Assembly: GCA_963729275.1 (NCBI GenBank)
Contig: CAVSNH010000013.1
Coordinates: 372,001-436,000 of the forward strand
Direction of reading: 5' to 3'
Origin: CAVSNH01 sp963729275
GTDB lineage: Bacteria; Actinomycetota; Acidimicrobiia; Acidimicrobiales; RAAP-2
Length of the DNA: 64,000 nucleotides
The notes below the pieces were generated by a model. The model ran no database searches. It was not told the origin of the DNA and saw only the letters and a program-made list of their open reading frames with translations. Positions 33,401 to 41,496 of this stretch are shown here, in pieces; positions within the stretch are counted from its first letter, which is position 1, and each line of letters begins with the position of its first letter. A program made the position numbers and the translations under genes.

Positions 33401-34357
33401 CTGTATCACGTACGACTGGCGGTACCTGCCACCGGAACCGAACGGGTCGTCGGTCTGCTCGAGGCCAGCGGCGGCGTCGTCGGGTTGAGTGTGGTCACGT
33501 CCACCGACGGCGCCCAGCGGATCGTCGAGTGCGACCTCAACGACGACGTCGCCTACGAGACCATTCACCAGCTCCGCGAGCTCGAAGTGACCGAGCGCGG
33601 GCCGATCGCCGTCGACAAACGGGAGACGGCGGTCATCGGCACCCAACGGCGCGCCCCTGACCCGCGCATCAAGGACCGGGAGGTCGCCCCGGTATGGGAG
33701 GTGGTGGACGCGGCCATCCGGGCCAACGCTGTCTACCCGTTCAGCTTCTACATCCTGCTGATCTGCGCCGGCCTGCTGGCGGCCGTGGGCATCCTCACCA
33801 ACTCGCAGATCCTCATCGTGGGGGCGATGGTGCTCGGCCCGGAGTACGGCGCCATCCTCGGCGCCGCCCTCGGATTGACCCAGCGGCGCTGGCAGCCGGC
33901 CCGGCGAGCGTTGGTTGCCCTCGGCGTCGGGTTCGGCGCGGCCGTGGTGGCCTGCCTCCTTTTCGCGCTCGTCGTCCGTCTGACCATCGGTGCACCGCAC
34001 GACTACGTGCTGGGCTTTCGACCCGTCTCCGACCTCATCGACAAGCCGAACCTCTACTCGGTGATCGTGGCCGTCCTCGCCGGGGTGGCCGGCGTCGTCT
34101 CGGCGACCCTGTCGCGGGCGAGCGCCTTGATCGGGGTCTTCATCTCGGTGACCACGGTGCCGGCGGCCGCCCAGCTCGGGGTGGCCTGCGCGTTCGCCAG
34201 CTGGTCGCAGGCGGGCGGTGCCCTCGAACAGCTGGTGCTCAACGTGGTGATCCTCTTGGTGGTGGGGGTGGTCGGCCTCACCTTGCAGCGCCGGTACTGG
34301 ACAACGCATACGAACCGGTTGCGCACCGCCGAAGCGCCCACCGGGGACGAGGCCTGA
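33401..34357 (+). CDS. DUF389 membrane protein, probable CTG start
   Basis: Multi-pass membrane protein of unknown function. An N-terminal soluble domain (about residues 1-85) is followed by about six hydrophobic segments, including FYILLICAGLLAAVGILTNS and VGAMVLGPEYGAILGAALGL with the Gly/Pro-rich core typical of DUF389. The first ATG or GTG is GTG 33485, which would cut off the first strand and helix of the soluble domain. In-frame sequence back to CTG 33401 reads LYHVRLAVPATGTERVVGLL, like the N-terminus of relatives. AGGAGG lies exactly 7 nt before this CTG, and an in-frame TGA lies two codons upstream of it. CTG is therefore my preferred start (318 residues). Confidence 0.85.
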   Translation: MYHVRLAVPATGTERVVGLLEASGGVVGLSVVTSTDGAQRIVECDLNDDVAYETIHQLRELEVTERGPIAVDKRETAVIGTQRRAPDPRIKDREVAPVWEVVDAAIRANAVYPFSFYILLICAGLLAAVGILTNSQILIVGAMVLGPEYGAILGAALGLTQRRWQPARRALVALGVGFGAAVVACLLFALVVRLTIGAPHDYVLGFRPVSDLIDKPNLYSVIVAVLAGVAGVVSATLSRASALIGVFISVTTVPAAAQLGVACAFASWSQAGGALEQLVLNVVILLVVGVVGLTLQRRYWTTHTNRLRTAEAPTGDEA

Positions 34358-34431
34358 GCCAGCCCACGTCGAAGACGACAACCAGCGGTTGCCGATTGAC
34401 CGTTGCCGATCAGCCGTTGCCGAAGGCGTGC

Positions 34432-35163
34432 TCAGAGGGCGAGCGTTGCTCCTCCGTCCACCACCACCGCCTCTCCGTTGACGAAGCCGGCCGGCTCGGA
34501 GCAGAGGAACGTGACCACCTTGCCGAAGTCGACAGGGTCCCCCATCACCCAGGAGCCCGAACCGCCCAGCTCCCGCATTCGGTCGGTGGCGTGAGGGCCG
34601 GGACAGACCAGGTTGAGGGTGATGCCCGAGCGCTCGGCCGCGAGGTCCTGGGCCGCCGTCTTGGCCCACGCCCACAGGCCGACCCGGGCAGAGTTGGAGA
34701 GGGCCAAGGTCGGCACAGGTTGGACGACCGAATAGCTGGCGATGCAACAGATACGGCCCCAGGTGTTGGCCCGCATCGACGGCAGCGCCGCCCGAACCAG
34801 GCGCACGGCGGAGAGGAAATTGGCCTCGAGGGCCGCCCGCAGTGCGTCGTCGTCGACCTCGAGGGCGCGCCCGGGCGGTGGGCCACCGGCGTTGGCCACC
34901 ACGATGTCGACGCTGCCGAAGGCGTCGGCCGTGGCCGCCACCACCGAGGCAGGGGCGGACGGCTCGCTGATGTCGGCGGCCACCGTCTCGACGTGTCCAC
35001 CTTGGGCCGTCAGGACGCGGGCGACGTCGGCCAATGTGGCCTCGTGTCGCGCGCAGAGCATGACCCGTGCACCTTCGGCGACGAGCGCCTCGGCCGTGGC
35101 CCGACCAAGCCCTCGGGAGGCTCCGACCACGAGGGCAGCCCGGCCGTCGATACCCAGGTCCAT
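34432..35163 (-). CDS. Short-chain dehydrogenase/reductase lacking the catalytic Tyr and Lys
   Basis: Classical SDR fold of 243 residues: nucleotide-binding ALVVGASRGLGRATAEALVA, VDIVVANAGGPPPG, the segment GRICCIASYSVVQPVP with Ser143, and a C-terminal LCSEPAGFVNGEAVVVDGGA. The YxxxK motif that should follow is replaced: the expected Tyr is Ser156 and the expected Lys is Arg160, within LALSNSARVGLWAWAK. A subgroup annotated as 3-oxoacyl reductases shares this LSN pattern, so the change may be a lineage feature and not decay. Enzymatic activity is uncertain. GGAGG upstream supports the ATG at 35163. It is the last gene of the lpd-E2-lipBA-M24 block. Confidence 0.83.
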   Translation of the reverse strand: MDLGIDGRAALVVGASRGLGRATAEALVAEGARVMLCARHEATLADVARVLTAQGGHVETVAADISEPSAPASVVAATADAFGSVDIVVANAGGPPPGRALEVDDDALRAALEANFLSAVRLVRAALPSMRANTWGRICCIASYSVVQPVPTLALSNSARVGLWAWAKTAAQDLAAERSGITLNLVCPGPHATDRMRELGGSGSWVMGDPVDFGKVVTFLCSEPAGFVNGEAVVVDGGATLAL

Positions 35164-35185
35164 GCCAGCCTCCGCTCCGGGCCGC

Positions 35186-36346
35186 TCAGGCCTCGACGAC
35201 GACCATGGAGTGATCGACCTGATTGAGGGGCTCGGGCTCCCCGTCGGCCCCGACCACCACGATGTCCTCGAGTCGCATGCCGAAACGACCGGTCCGGTAG
35301 ATGCCCGGTTCGACCGAGAAGGCGTGACCGGGACGGAGGAGCTCACGGTTCCCGCTCACGAGGTAGGGGTCCTCGTGCTCCTCGATCCCGATGCCGTGTC
35401 CCGTCCGGTGCACGAAGAACTCGCCCAGGCCGGCTGCCTCGATGACGTGGCGGGCGGCGCGGTCGACATCCTCGGCGGCCACGCCCGTCCGGGCCGCGGC
35501 CACGCCAGCCTGCTGGGCTGCTCGCAGGACCTGATAGCTCTCCTCCACCTCGGTCCCGGGCGGTCCGGTGACCACCGTGCGGGTGATGTCCGAGCAGTAG
35601 GGCACGTCGCCGTCGAGCGAGAGGGCGCCGCCGAAGTCGCAGACCACCGTCTCCGACGGCCCGATCGTGCGCTCCCCCGGTTCGTGGTGGGGGCTGGCCG
35701 CGTTGGGACCGCTGCCCACGATGGCGAAGTTGACCTGGCGATGCCCCTCGGCCAGGAGCAGATCCGAGAGCGCAGCCGAGACTTCCGCCTCCGTGCGGCC
35801 GATGAGGCGGATGCCACCGGCCTGAAGGACGGCGGCCACCCGGTCGGCGGCAGCCCCGGCCGCCCGCAAGGCGGCCAGCTCGGACTCGTCCTTGACCGCC
35901 CGCAGAGCCGAGGTCACCGCCGACGCGGCCAGCCATCGGGCCGAGGCCAGGCGCTCCTGCAGGCCGAGGACGGTGGTGGCCCAGGCCCGGTCGGAGATGG
36001 CCAGGCACGGAACGCCGCCGCTCGAGGCGGCGGTCCGGGGCACGGCGGCGGCGACCAACGGCTCGGGGTCCTCGGCGTCCGACCACGGGGCCACGGCGAA
36101 CAGGTCGTCGGCCGCGGCTACCCGAGGCGCCTCGAGGGCCGGCACGATCAGGACGGGCTCGCCCTCCAGGGGCAGGACCAGCATGGTCAAGCGTTCGAGG
36201 GGCATGGCCCGGTAGCCGGTGAGCCAGGGCAGGTCGGCGCCGTGGGACAGGAGTAGGGCGTCGACTCCGAGCTCACCCATCCGCTCGCGAACGCGTGCCA
36301 GGCGACCCCGCCGGGCGGCCACTGCCTCGTCCGACATCGCCTCCAT
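35186..36346 (-). CDS. M24-family Xaa-Pro aminopeptidase-like protein
   Basis: Two-metal peptidase of the creatinase/prolidase fold, cleaving peptides with proline at the second position in its characterised relatives. The N-terminal creatinase-like domain (about 1-150, LARVRERMGELGVDALLLSH) precedes the pita-bread domain. All five metal ligands are in place: VVCDFGGAL, YCSDITRTV, FVHRTGHGIGIEEHE, FSVEPGIYRTG and RLEDIVVV. At 386 residues it has the usual PepQ-like length. The ATG at 36346 overlaps the lipB-lipA stop by one base (TGATG), so translation is coupled. Nothing ties it to lipoate metabolism other than position. Confidence 0.9.
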   Translation of the reverse strand: MEAMSDEAVAARRGRLARVRERMGELGVDALLLSHGADLPWLTGYRAMPLERLTMLVLPLEGEPVLIVPALEAPRVAAADDLFAVAPWSDAEDPEPLVAAAVPRTAASSGGVPCLAISDRAWATTVLGLQERLASARWLAASAVTSALRAVKDESELAALRAAGAAADRVAAVLQAGGIRLIGRTEAEVSAALSDLLLAEGHRQVNFAIVGSGPNAASPHHEPGERTIGPSETVVCDFGGALSLDGDVPYCSDITRTVVTGPPGTEVEESYQVLRAAQQAGVAAARTGVAAEDVDRAARHVIEAAGLGEFFVHRTGHGIGIEEHEDPYLVSGNRELLRPGHAFSVEPGIYRTGRFGMRLEDIVVVGADGEPEPLNQVDHSMVVVEA

Positions 36347-38121
36347 CAGCCAGCGGCCGGTGCCGCCACCGACGGCGCGGCAGCGCCGCCGGCCAGAGGG
36401 GTGGACATCGGTGAGACGGCCGACTCGGCCGCCTCACGGGCGTGATAGCTCGAGCGGGTCAGGGGAGAGGCCTGGACGTGGGCGAAACCGAGCGTCTGGC
36501 CGATGGTCCGCAGCTCATCGAATTCGTCGGGAGTCCAGTAACGGGCCACGGGCACGTGCGCCGCGCTCGGACGCAGGTACTGGCCGACGGTCACGATGTC
36601 GACGCCGACGGCCCGGAGATCGGTCAGCGTGGCCACGACCTCGTCCGTCCGCTCGCCCATTCCCACAATGATCCCCGACTTGGTGGTGAGGGAGGCGTCC
36701 TTGGCCCGGGCCAGCACCGACAGGCTCCGGGCGTAGCCGGCCGACGGCCGGACCGCGTACTGCAGGCGGGCCACGGTCTCGATGTTGTGGTTGAGCACGT
36801 CGGGACGGGCCCCAAAGATGACGCCCAGCGCCTCGGGGCGTCCCCGACAGTCCGAGATCAGCACCTCGACCGTGGTCCTCGGGCTCCGGCGCCGGATGGC
36901 GGCGATGGTGGCGGCGAAGGCGCCGGCCCCCCCGTCGTCGAGATCGTCACGAGCGACGCAGGTCACCACCGCGTGAGCGAGCCCCATCTCCGAGGTGGCC
37001 TCGGCCACCCGCTCGGGCTCGGTGGCGTCGAGCGGCCGCGGGTGCTCCGAGGAAACCTGGCAGAACCCACAGGCGCGGGTACAACGATCGCCGTTGATCA
37101 TGAAGGTGGCCGTGCCGGCCGACCAGCACTCGTAGATGTTCGGGCAGCCCGCCTCCTCGCACACGGTGACGAGGTCGCGGGCCCGCAGGCCACGGCGCAG
37201 GTGGAGGAACTCGTCCCCCATCCGGGCCGGGACCCGGAGCCAGTCGGGTTTGCGCTCGCCGACCCCGAGCCCGCTGCCGGGGGCCACGCCCGAGCGGGCC
37301 AACCGGCGCTCGAGTGCGGTGGCCGGCAGGGAGTCCGGTGCTGTGACGGCCGCCACCCGGCGTGGACCGAGGTGAACGGGCTCGCCGGCAGCTCGGGCCG
37401 TTGCCGGACCGGGCGTCCCCACCTGGGGCGCCGGCGCTCGACGGTCAATGACGGCCTGGAAGTCGGCGTCCGGGTCCCATTGGCGTCGGGCCACCTGGAC
37501 CACGGCCTCGACCACGTCGGCCATGGTGCCCGTCCATCCTTCGGCGGCCAGTGACGTCACCGGGCGGTCGGCGATCCCGCACGGAACGATGTGGCCGAAG
37601 AAGGCGAGGTCGGGATCGACGTTGAGGGCGAAGCCGTGGGTAGTGCGCCCCCGTGCCGTCCGCACCCCGATAGCGCAGATCTTGCGGGTCCCAAGGACAC
37701 CTTCGGCCGCTCCCGTCGCATCCCGGTCGAGGCCCACCCACACGCCCGGGTAGCCGGGAAGCCGTCCGACGTCGTCTCTGCGCAGACCGAGCTCGACGAG
37801 GACGTCGATGATCACCTGCTCGATGCGGCGAACATGCTCGGTGCCGCGGTGGGGGCCCTCGCCGACCGAGACGATGGGATAGCCGACGAGCTGGCCGGGG
37901 CCGTGGAAGGTCACGTCACCGCCGCGGTCCACCCGAACGAGGTCGGCGCCCAACGTCTGCGGGTCCACGAGCACATGGCCGAGATCGGCGTTGACCCCGA
38001 GGGTGTAGACGGGTGGGTGCTCCAACAGGAGCAGGTAGTCGGCCTCGGAGCGGGTGGCGATGGCCCGTTGGAGGTCCCACGCCTCGGCGTAGGGAACCTG
38101 GCCGAGCCAGCGGATCCTCAT
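36346..38121 (-). CDS. lipBA: Fused octanoyltransferase (LipB) and lipoyl synthase (LipA)
   Basis: One 591-residue chain carries both steps of lipoate synthesis. The LipB part (about 1-225) transfers octanoyl from acyl carrier protein to the target lysine; it has DRGGDVTFHGPGQLVGYPI, Lys147 in TRKICAIG and the nucleophile Cys181 in HIVPCGI. A Pro/Ala-rich linker follows to about 265. The LipA part then inserts two sulfurs by radical SAM chemistry. The auxiliary cluster motif is C321, C326, C332 (CEEAGCPNIYEC); the radical SAM cluster is C347, C351, C354 (CTRACGFC); the terminal Ser motif RSSY is near 556. Every key residue is kept. It lies between the E2 gene and an M24 peptidase, 43 nt after E2. 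Confidence 0.94.
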   Translation of the reverse strand: MRIRWLGQVPYAEAWDLQRAIATRSEADYLLLLEHPPVYTLGVNADLGHVLVDPQTLGADLVRVDRGGDVTFHGPGQLVGYPIVSVGEGPHRGTEHVRRIEQVIIDVLVELGLRRDDVGRLPGYPGVWVGLDRDATGAAEGVLGTRKICAIGVRTARGRTTHGFALNVDPDLAFFGHIVPCGIADRPVTSLAAEGWTGTMADVVEAVVQVARRQWDPDADFQAVIDRRAPAPQVGTPGPATARAAGEPVHLGPRRVAAVTAPDSLPATALERRLARSGVAPGSGLGVGERKPDWLRVPARMGDEFLHLRRGLRARDLVTVCEEAGCPNIYECWSAGTATFMINGDRCTRACGFCQVSSEHPRPLDATEPERVAEATSEMGLAHAVVTCVARDDLDDGGAGAFAATIAAIRRRSPRTTVEVLISDCRGRPEALGVIFGARPDVLNHNIETVARLQYAVRPSAGYARSLSVLARAKDASLTTKSGIIVGMGERTDEVVATLTDLRAVGVDIVTVGQYLRPSAAHVPVARYWTPDEFDELRTIGQTLGFAHVQASPLTRSSYHAREAAESAVSPMSTPLAGGAAAPSVAAPAAG

Positions 38122-38164
38122 GGCCGCACGCCGGTCGGGTCGCGGCGGCGCGCCGTTCGCATGG

Positions 38165-39895
38165 CTACAGCTCGCCGGCCCAGTCCCGGCTGTTCAGGAT
38201 GTCGCCGAACAGGGAGAGGAAACGGGCGACGTAGGCCCCGTCGACGGCGCGGTGGTCGAAGCTCATGGCCGCCAAGCCCACCGAATGGATGGCGATCGAC
38301 TCGGTGCCGTCCGGTTGGGTGACGACCACCGGCTTCCGGGACACTCCGTCGGTCGAGAGGATGGCCACCTGCGGTTGGTTGATGATGGCGCCGGTGAGGA
38401 AGGTGCCGAACGGGCCGGCGTTGGTGATGGAGAAGGTGCCGCCGCTTATGTCGTCGAGGGCAAGCCGGCGGGTGCGGGCCCGGTCGGCCAGCTCGCGGAT
38501 ACGCCGGGCCATCCCCAACAGGTTGAGCTCCTCGGCGTTGTGCACCACCGGGACGATGAGGCCTTCGTTGTCGAGGTCCACGGCGATCCCGATGTTGAAG
38601 TCGCGATGCACCACCAGGGCATCCTCGCCCACCGAAGCGTTGAGGTGCGGGTACTGCGACAGCGCCTCGACCACCGCCCGGGCGGCAAAGGGCAGATAGC
38701 TGAGGCCGAAGCCCTCCTCGGCACGGAAGCGCTCGCCGTAGGCCCGGCGCACCTGCTCGACCCGCTCGTAGTCGATCTCCTTCACCATCAGGGTGTGGGC
38801 CGAAGTGGCCTTGGAGCGGACCATGTGCTCGGCCGTGCGCCGACGGATGTTCGTGAAGGGCACCACCTCGTCTCGCGACTCGGCCACGGCTATGCCCGCA
38901 GGTGCATCCGGCGCGGCCGGGGCGCTACGACCGGAGAGGGTGGGCACGCTGGACGGCTCGGACGGGGGCGTCACCACCGGGCTGGGTGCAGCCCCTGTGG
39001 CCGGTGGGGCGGGTGGGGCGGGTGGAGCGGGTGTCTCGACCACAGCTGGGCCGGCGCCGTTGGCGGCGGCCACCGCGGTGTTGGCGTCGTCCCGGGTGAT
39101 GCGGCCACCGAGGCCAGTTCCCGTCACCGTCCGCGGGTCGATGCCGTGCTCGTCGAGGATCTTGCGGACGACCGGGGAGAGCACCAGGCTCAGCGCCCGC
39201 CCGCCGGTACCCGTGGCTGGGGGCGCCGGGACCAACAGCTCGCTCGAGGGCTGCTGGTCGTCGCCCACCCTCCCGGGAGCGGCGGGAGCGGCCGGAGCGG
39301 GCGGCGCGGCCGGCGCGGCCGGCGCGGCCGCCGTGGCCGCACTGCCATCGGCCTTGGCGACCGTCGACGCAGAAGCCGCAGCCGGTACCGCCGGCGTAGC
39401 GGGTGCGGCGGGTGGCGCAGGCACAGCGGGTGCCGCCGGTGCGAGCTGGCCTCCGCCGTCAGATCGGCCATCGGATCCGCCAGGCCCGGATGCCGGCGCC
39501 AGGGTTGGGGGGAGGGTGGCTGTCCCGACCGGCTCGTCCGGGAAGTCCGTCGGCGCCGGTCGCGCCGCGCCGGCCGCGGTGACCGCTGGTGCCGGTGGCG
39601 GGGCCGCGGGCGTCTCGGTGGCGGCGGGGCGTGCCGGCTCGGCCCTCGGCGTGCCGGATACTTCGTCGCCAATGACGGCGAGCTTCACACCCACGTCGAC
39701 GGTGTCGCCCTCCTCTACCAGGATGGCGGTCAGCACACCCGACGCCGGGGCCGGCACCTCGGAGTCGACCTTGTCGGTCGAGACCTCGAAGAGGGGCTCG
39801 TCTCGTGTCACCTGCTCGCCCACTGACTTGAACCAGCGGGTGATCGTGCCCTCGGTCACCGTCTCCCCGAGCTGGGGCATGGTCACGTCAGCCAA
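38165..39895 (-). CDS. sucB: Dihydrolipoamide acyltransferase (E2) of a 2-oxoacid dehydrogenase complex
   Basis: Core of the pyruvate and/or 2-oxoglutarate dehydrogenase complex. The N-terminal lipoyl domain has VTMPQLGETVTEGTITRWFK and the lipoylated Lys in FEVSTDKVDSEVPAP (Lys near 42). An unusually long Ala/Pro linker of about 150 residues follows. Next come the subunit-binding domain (LSPVVRKILDEHGIDPRTVT), a second Ala/Pro linker, and the catalytic domain with DISGGTFSITNAGPFGTF and the active site AMSFDHRAVDGAYVARFL. Only one lipoyl domain is present, whereas many actinobacterial homologues have two or three. The gene overlaps the lpd stop by 8 nt. In Actinobacteria one E2 often serves both complexes, so acetyl versus succinyl is left open. 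Confidence 0.92.
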   Translation of the reverse strand: MADVTMPQLGETVTEGTITRWFKSVGEQVTRDEPLFEVSTDKVDSEVPAPASGVLTAILVEEGDTVDVGVKLAVIGDEVSGTPRAEPARPAATETPAAPPPAPAVTAAGAARPAPTDFPDEPVGTATLPPTLAPASGPGGSDGRSDGGGQLAPAAPAVPAPPAAPATPAVPAAASASTVAKADGSAATAAAPAAPAAPPAPAAPAAPGRVGDDQQPSSELLVPAPPATGTGGRALSLVLSPVVRKILDEHGIDPRTVTGTGLGGRITRDDANTAVAAANGAGPAVVETPAPPAPPAPPATGAAPSPVVTPPSEPSSVPTLSGRSAPAAPDAPAGIAVAESRDEVVPFTNIRRRTAEHMVRSKATSAHTLMVKEIDYERVEQVRRAYGERFRAEEGFGLSYLPFAARAVVEALSQYPHLNASVGEDALVVHRDFNIGIAVDLDNEGLIVPVVHNAEELNLLGMARRIRELADRARTRRLALDDISGGTFSITNAGPFGTFLTGAIINQPQVAILSTDGVSRKPVVVTQPDGTESIAIHSVGLAAMSFDHRAVDGAYVARFLSLFGDILNSRDWAGEL

Positions 39896-41381
39896 TGTGA
39901 AGCCCCCTTCCGGCCAGGGCGAGGGCGGTCTCGCCGAACGTCTCCGACAAGGATGGATGGGGTTGGATGAACTGGGCTACTTCCTGCGCCGTCGCCTCCC
40001 AGTTGACGGCCAGATACCCGGCGCCGAGCTGCTCGGTGACCCAGGGGCCGACCATGTGGACGCCGAGGAGGCGACCGCCGCTGCCGTCGGGCCGGCGCTC
40101 CGCCACCAGTTTCACGAGCCCTTCGACGTCGCCGATGATGCGGGCCCGGCTGTTGCCACCGAAAGGGTCTTTCTTCACGACCACGTCGTAGCCCTGCTGA
40201 CGGGCGGCCTCCTCGGTCAGGCCGGCAAAGGCCACCTCGGGGTGGCAGTAGATGGCCCACGGCGCCCGTTCGTAGTCGACGGGAACGGCCGGCTCGCCCA
40301 GGATCGACTTGATGACGAGGATCCCCTCGGCGAACCCGACGTGAGCCAACTGCGGCGTGTCGGCCACCAGGTCGCCGACCGCCCACACACCGTCGGCCGC
40401 CGTCCGCATGAAGGCGTCGGTGACCACGAAGCCGCGCTCGTCGATGACCACACCGACGTCCGGGGCCACCAAGCCCTCGGTCCGGGGCCGCCGACCGACC
40501 GAGATGACGACCATGTCGACGGCCAGCTTCTCGCCGTCGCCGTAGGAGACCACCGTCCCCCGACCGCTCGGGTCCGGGGTGTGTCCTTGAAGCTGCACGC
40601 CCACCTTCACATCGATGCCGCGCTTTCGGAAGGATCGGCCCACTACCCGGGCCACGTCCTCGTCACAGGCGCTCAGGATGGAGGGCAGCGCCTCGAACAC
40701 CGTGATGGCGCAGCCGAGATCGGAGAGCATCGAGGCGAACTCGCAGCCGATGGCTCCCCCACCGACGACGGCCGCCGAGCCTGGCAGCTGGTCGAGGGCC
40801 AGCACTTCGTCGGAGGTGAGCACCAACGTGCCGTCGATGTCGAAACCGGGGATGGTTCGGGGCACCGAGCCGGCAGCCAGGACGACGTTCGTGCCCACGA
40901 TCTCGGTGGTCGACCCGTCGTTGCCGGCGATGCGGACCCGGTGGTCGGCAAGAAGGGTGCCGCTGCCGTTGTAGATGGCGATGCCACGACCCTTCATGAG
41001 GCCCGAGAGCCCGTTGAACAGCTGGTCCACGACCTGCTGCTTTCGGGCCTGGCTCACGGCGAAGTCGACGGTCGGGCCGTCGTCGCCGGCTGTGATGCCG
41101 AATGCCTTCGAGCCGGTCACCGTTCGGTAGACCGAGGCGGTCTCGAGGAACTCCTTGGCCGGGACGCAACCCCGGTGCAGGCAGGTCCCTCCCACCTTGT
41201 CCAGCTCGATGACGGCCACCGACAGCCCTGCCGCCGCGCCGTAGAGGGCGGTGGCGTAGCCGCCCGGGCCGCCGCCGATGACCACGACGTCATAGGACCC
41301 GTCGTTGCCGTCGCCTCGCCGCGACCCTGTTGTCGCCTGATCAGCTGCCATCGAGGGTGCCGTCCGGATCACCTCCATCAC
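39888..41381 (-). CDS. lpd: Dihydrolipoamide dehydrogenase (E3)
   Basis: Reoxidises dihydrolipoamide of the E2 subunit, passing electrons through a disulfide and FAD to NAD+. The 497-residue protein has the FAD loop DVVVIGGGPGGYATALYGAA, the redox disulfide GGTCLHRGCVPAKEF, the NAD loop AAVVGGGAIGCEFASMLSDL, VWAVGDLVADTPQLAHVGF and the C-terminal HPSLSE dyad acting across the dimer. The first 30 residues are not conserved; GTG 41381, ATG 41378 and an internal ATG at 41351 are all possible starts. It is the first gene of the E3-E2-LipBA-M24-SDR block, with gaps or overlaps below 45 nt throughout. Confidence 0.94.
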   Translation of the reverse strand: MMEVIRTAPSMAADQATTGSRRGDGNDGSYDVVVIGGGPGGYATALYGAAAGLSVAVIELDKVGGTCLHRGCVPAKEFLETASVYRTVTGSKAFGITAGDDGPTVDFAVSQARKQQVVDQLFNGLSGLMKGRGIAIYNGSGTLLADHRVRIAGNDGSTTEIVGTNVVLAAGSVPRTIPGFDIDGTLVLTSDEVLALDQLPGSAAVVGGGAIGCEFASMLSDLGCAITVFEALPSILSACDEDVARVVGRSFRKRGIDVKVGVQLQGHTPDPSGRGTVVSYGDGEKLAVDMVVISVGRRPRTEGLVAPDVGVVIDERGFVVTDAFMRTAADGVWAVGDLVADTPQLAHVGFAEGILVIKSILGEPAVPVDYERAPWAIYCHPEVAFAGLTEEAARQQGYDVVVKKDPFGGNSRARIIGDVEGLVKLVAERRPDGSGGRLLGVHMVGPWVTEQLGAGYLAVNWEATAQEVAQFIQPHPSLSETFGETALALAGRGLHIG

Positions 41382-41416
41382 TCGGTCATCCCCCGCCCGT
41401 CAACCGAGCTGACCAA
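41378..41416 (-). CDS. Possible 12-residue leader peptide before lpd
   Basis: TTG at 41416 opens 12 codons (MVSSVDGRGMTE) ending in a TGA that overlaps both candidate start codons of lpd (GTG 41381, ATG 41378). A TAGTGT hexamer (minus strand, 41427-41422) lies 5 nt before the TTG. The layout repeats that seen at cofD, sufU and the MBL gene, but the TTG start and 5-nt gap make it the weakest case. Confidence 0.22.
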   Translation of the reverse strand: MVSSVDGRGMTE

Positions 41417-41454
41417 CGCTCACACTACCGGCCGATCTACCCCCCCCAGGCTGG

Positions 41455-41496
41455 TCTATCAGTGCCGCCAGCCGCTCTATCAGTGCCACCAGCCGC
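41455..41496. repeat. 21-bp tandem duplication at a methyltransferase 3' end
   Basis: TCTATCAGTGCCRCCAGCCGC occurs at 41455-41475 and 41476-41496 with one difference. The second copy contains the stop codon of the minus-strand methyltransferase gene; the first lies just past it. A 21-bp unit keeps frame, so the tail was probably duplicated in place. Confidence 0.9.

Noticed and set aside
38165..39895. Ala/Pro-rich direct repeats in the E2 gene as a mobile or variable element
   Set aside because: They encode the flexible interdomain linkers expected in E2 proteins; the DNA is degenerate and not an exact tandem repeat.
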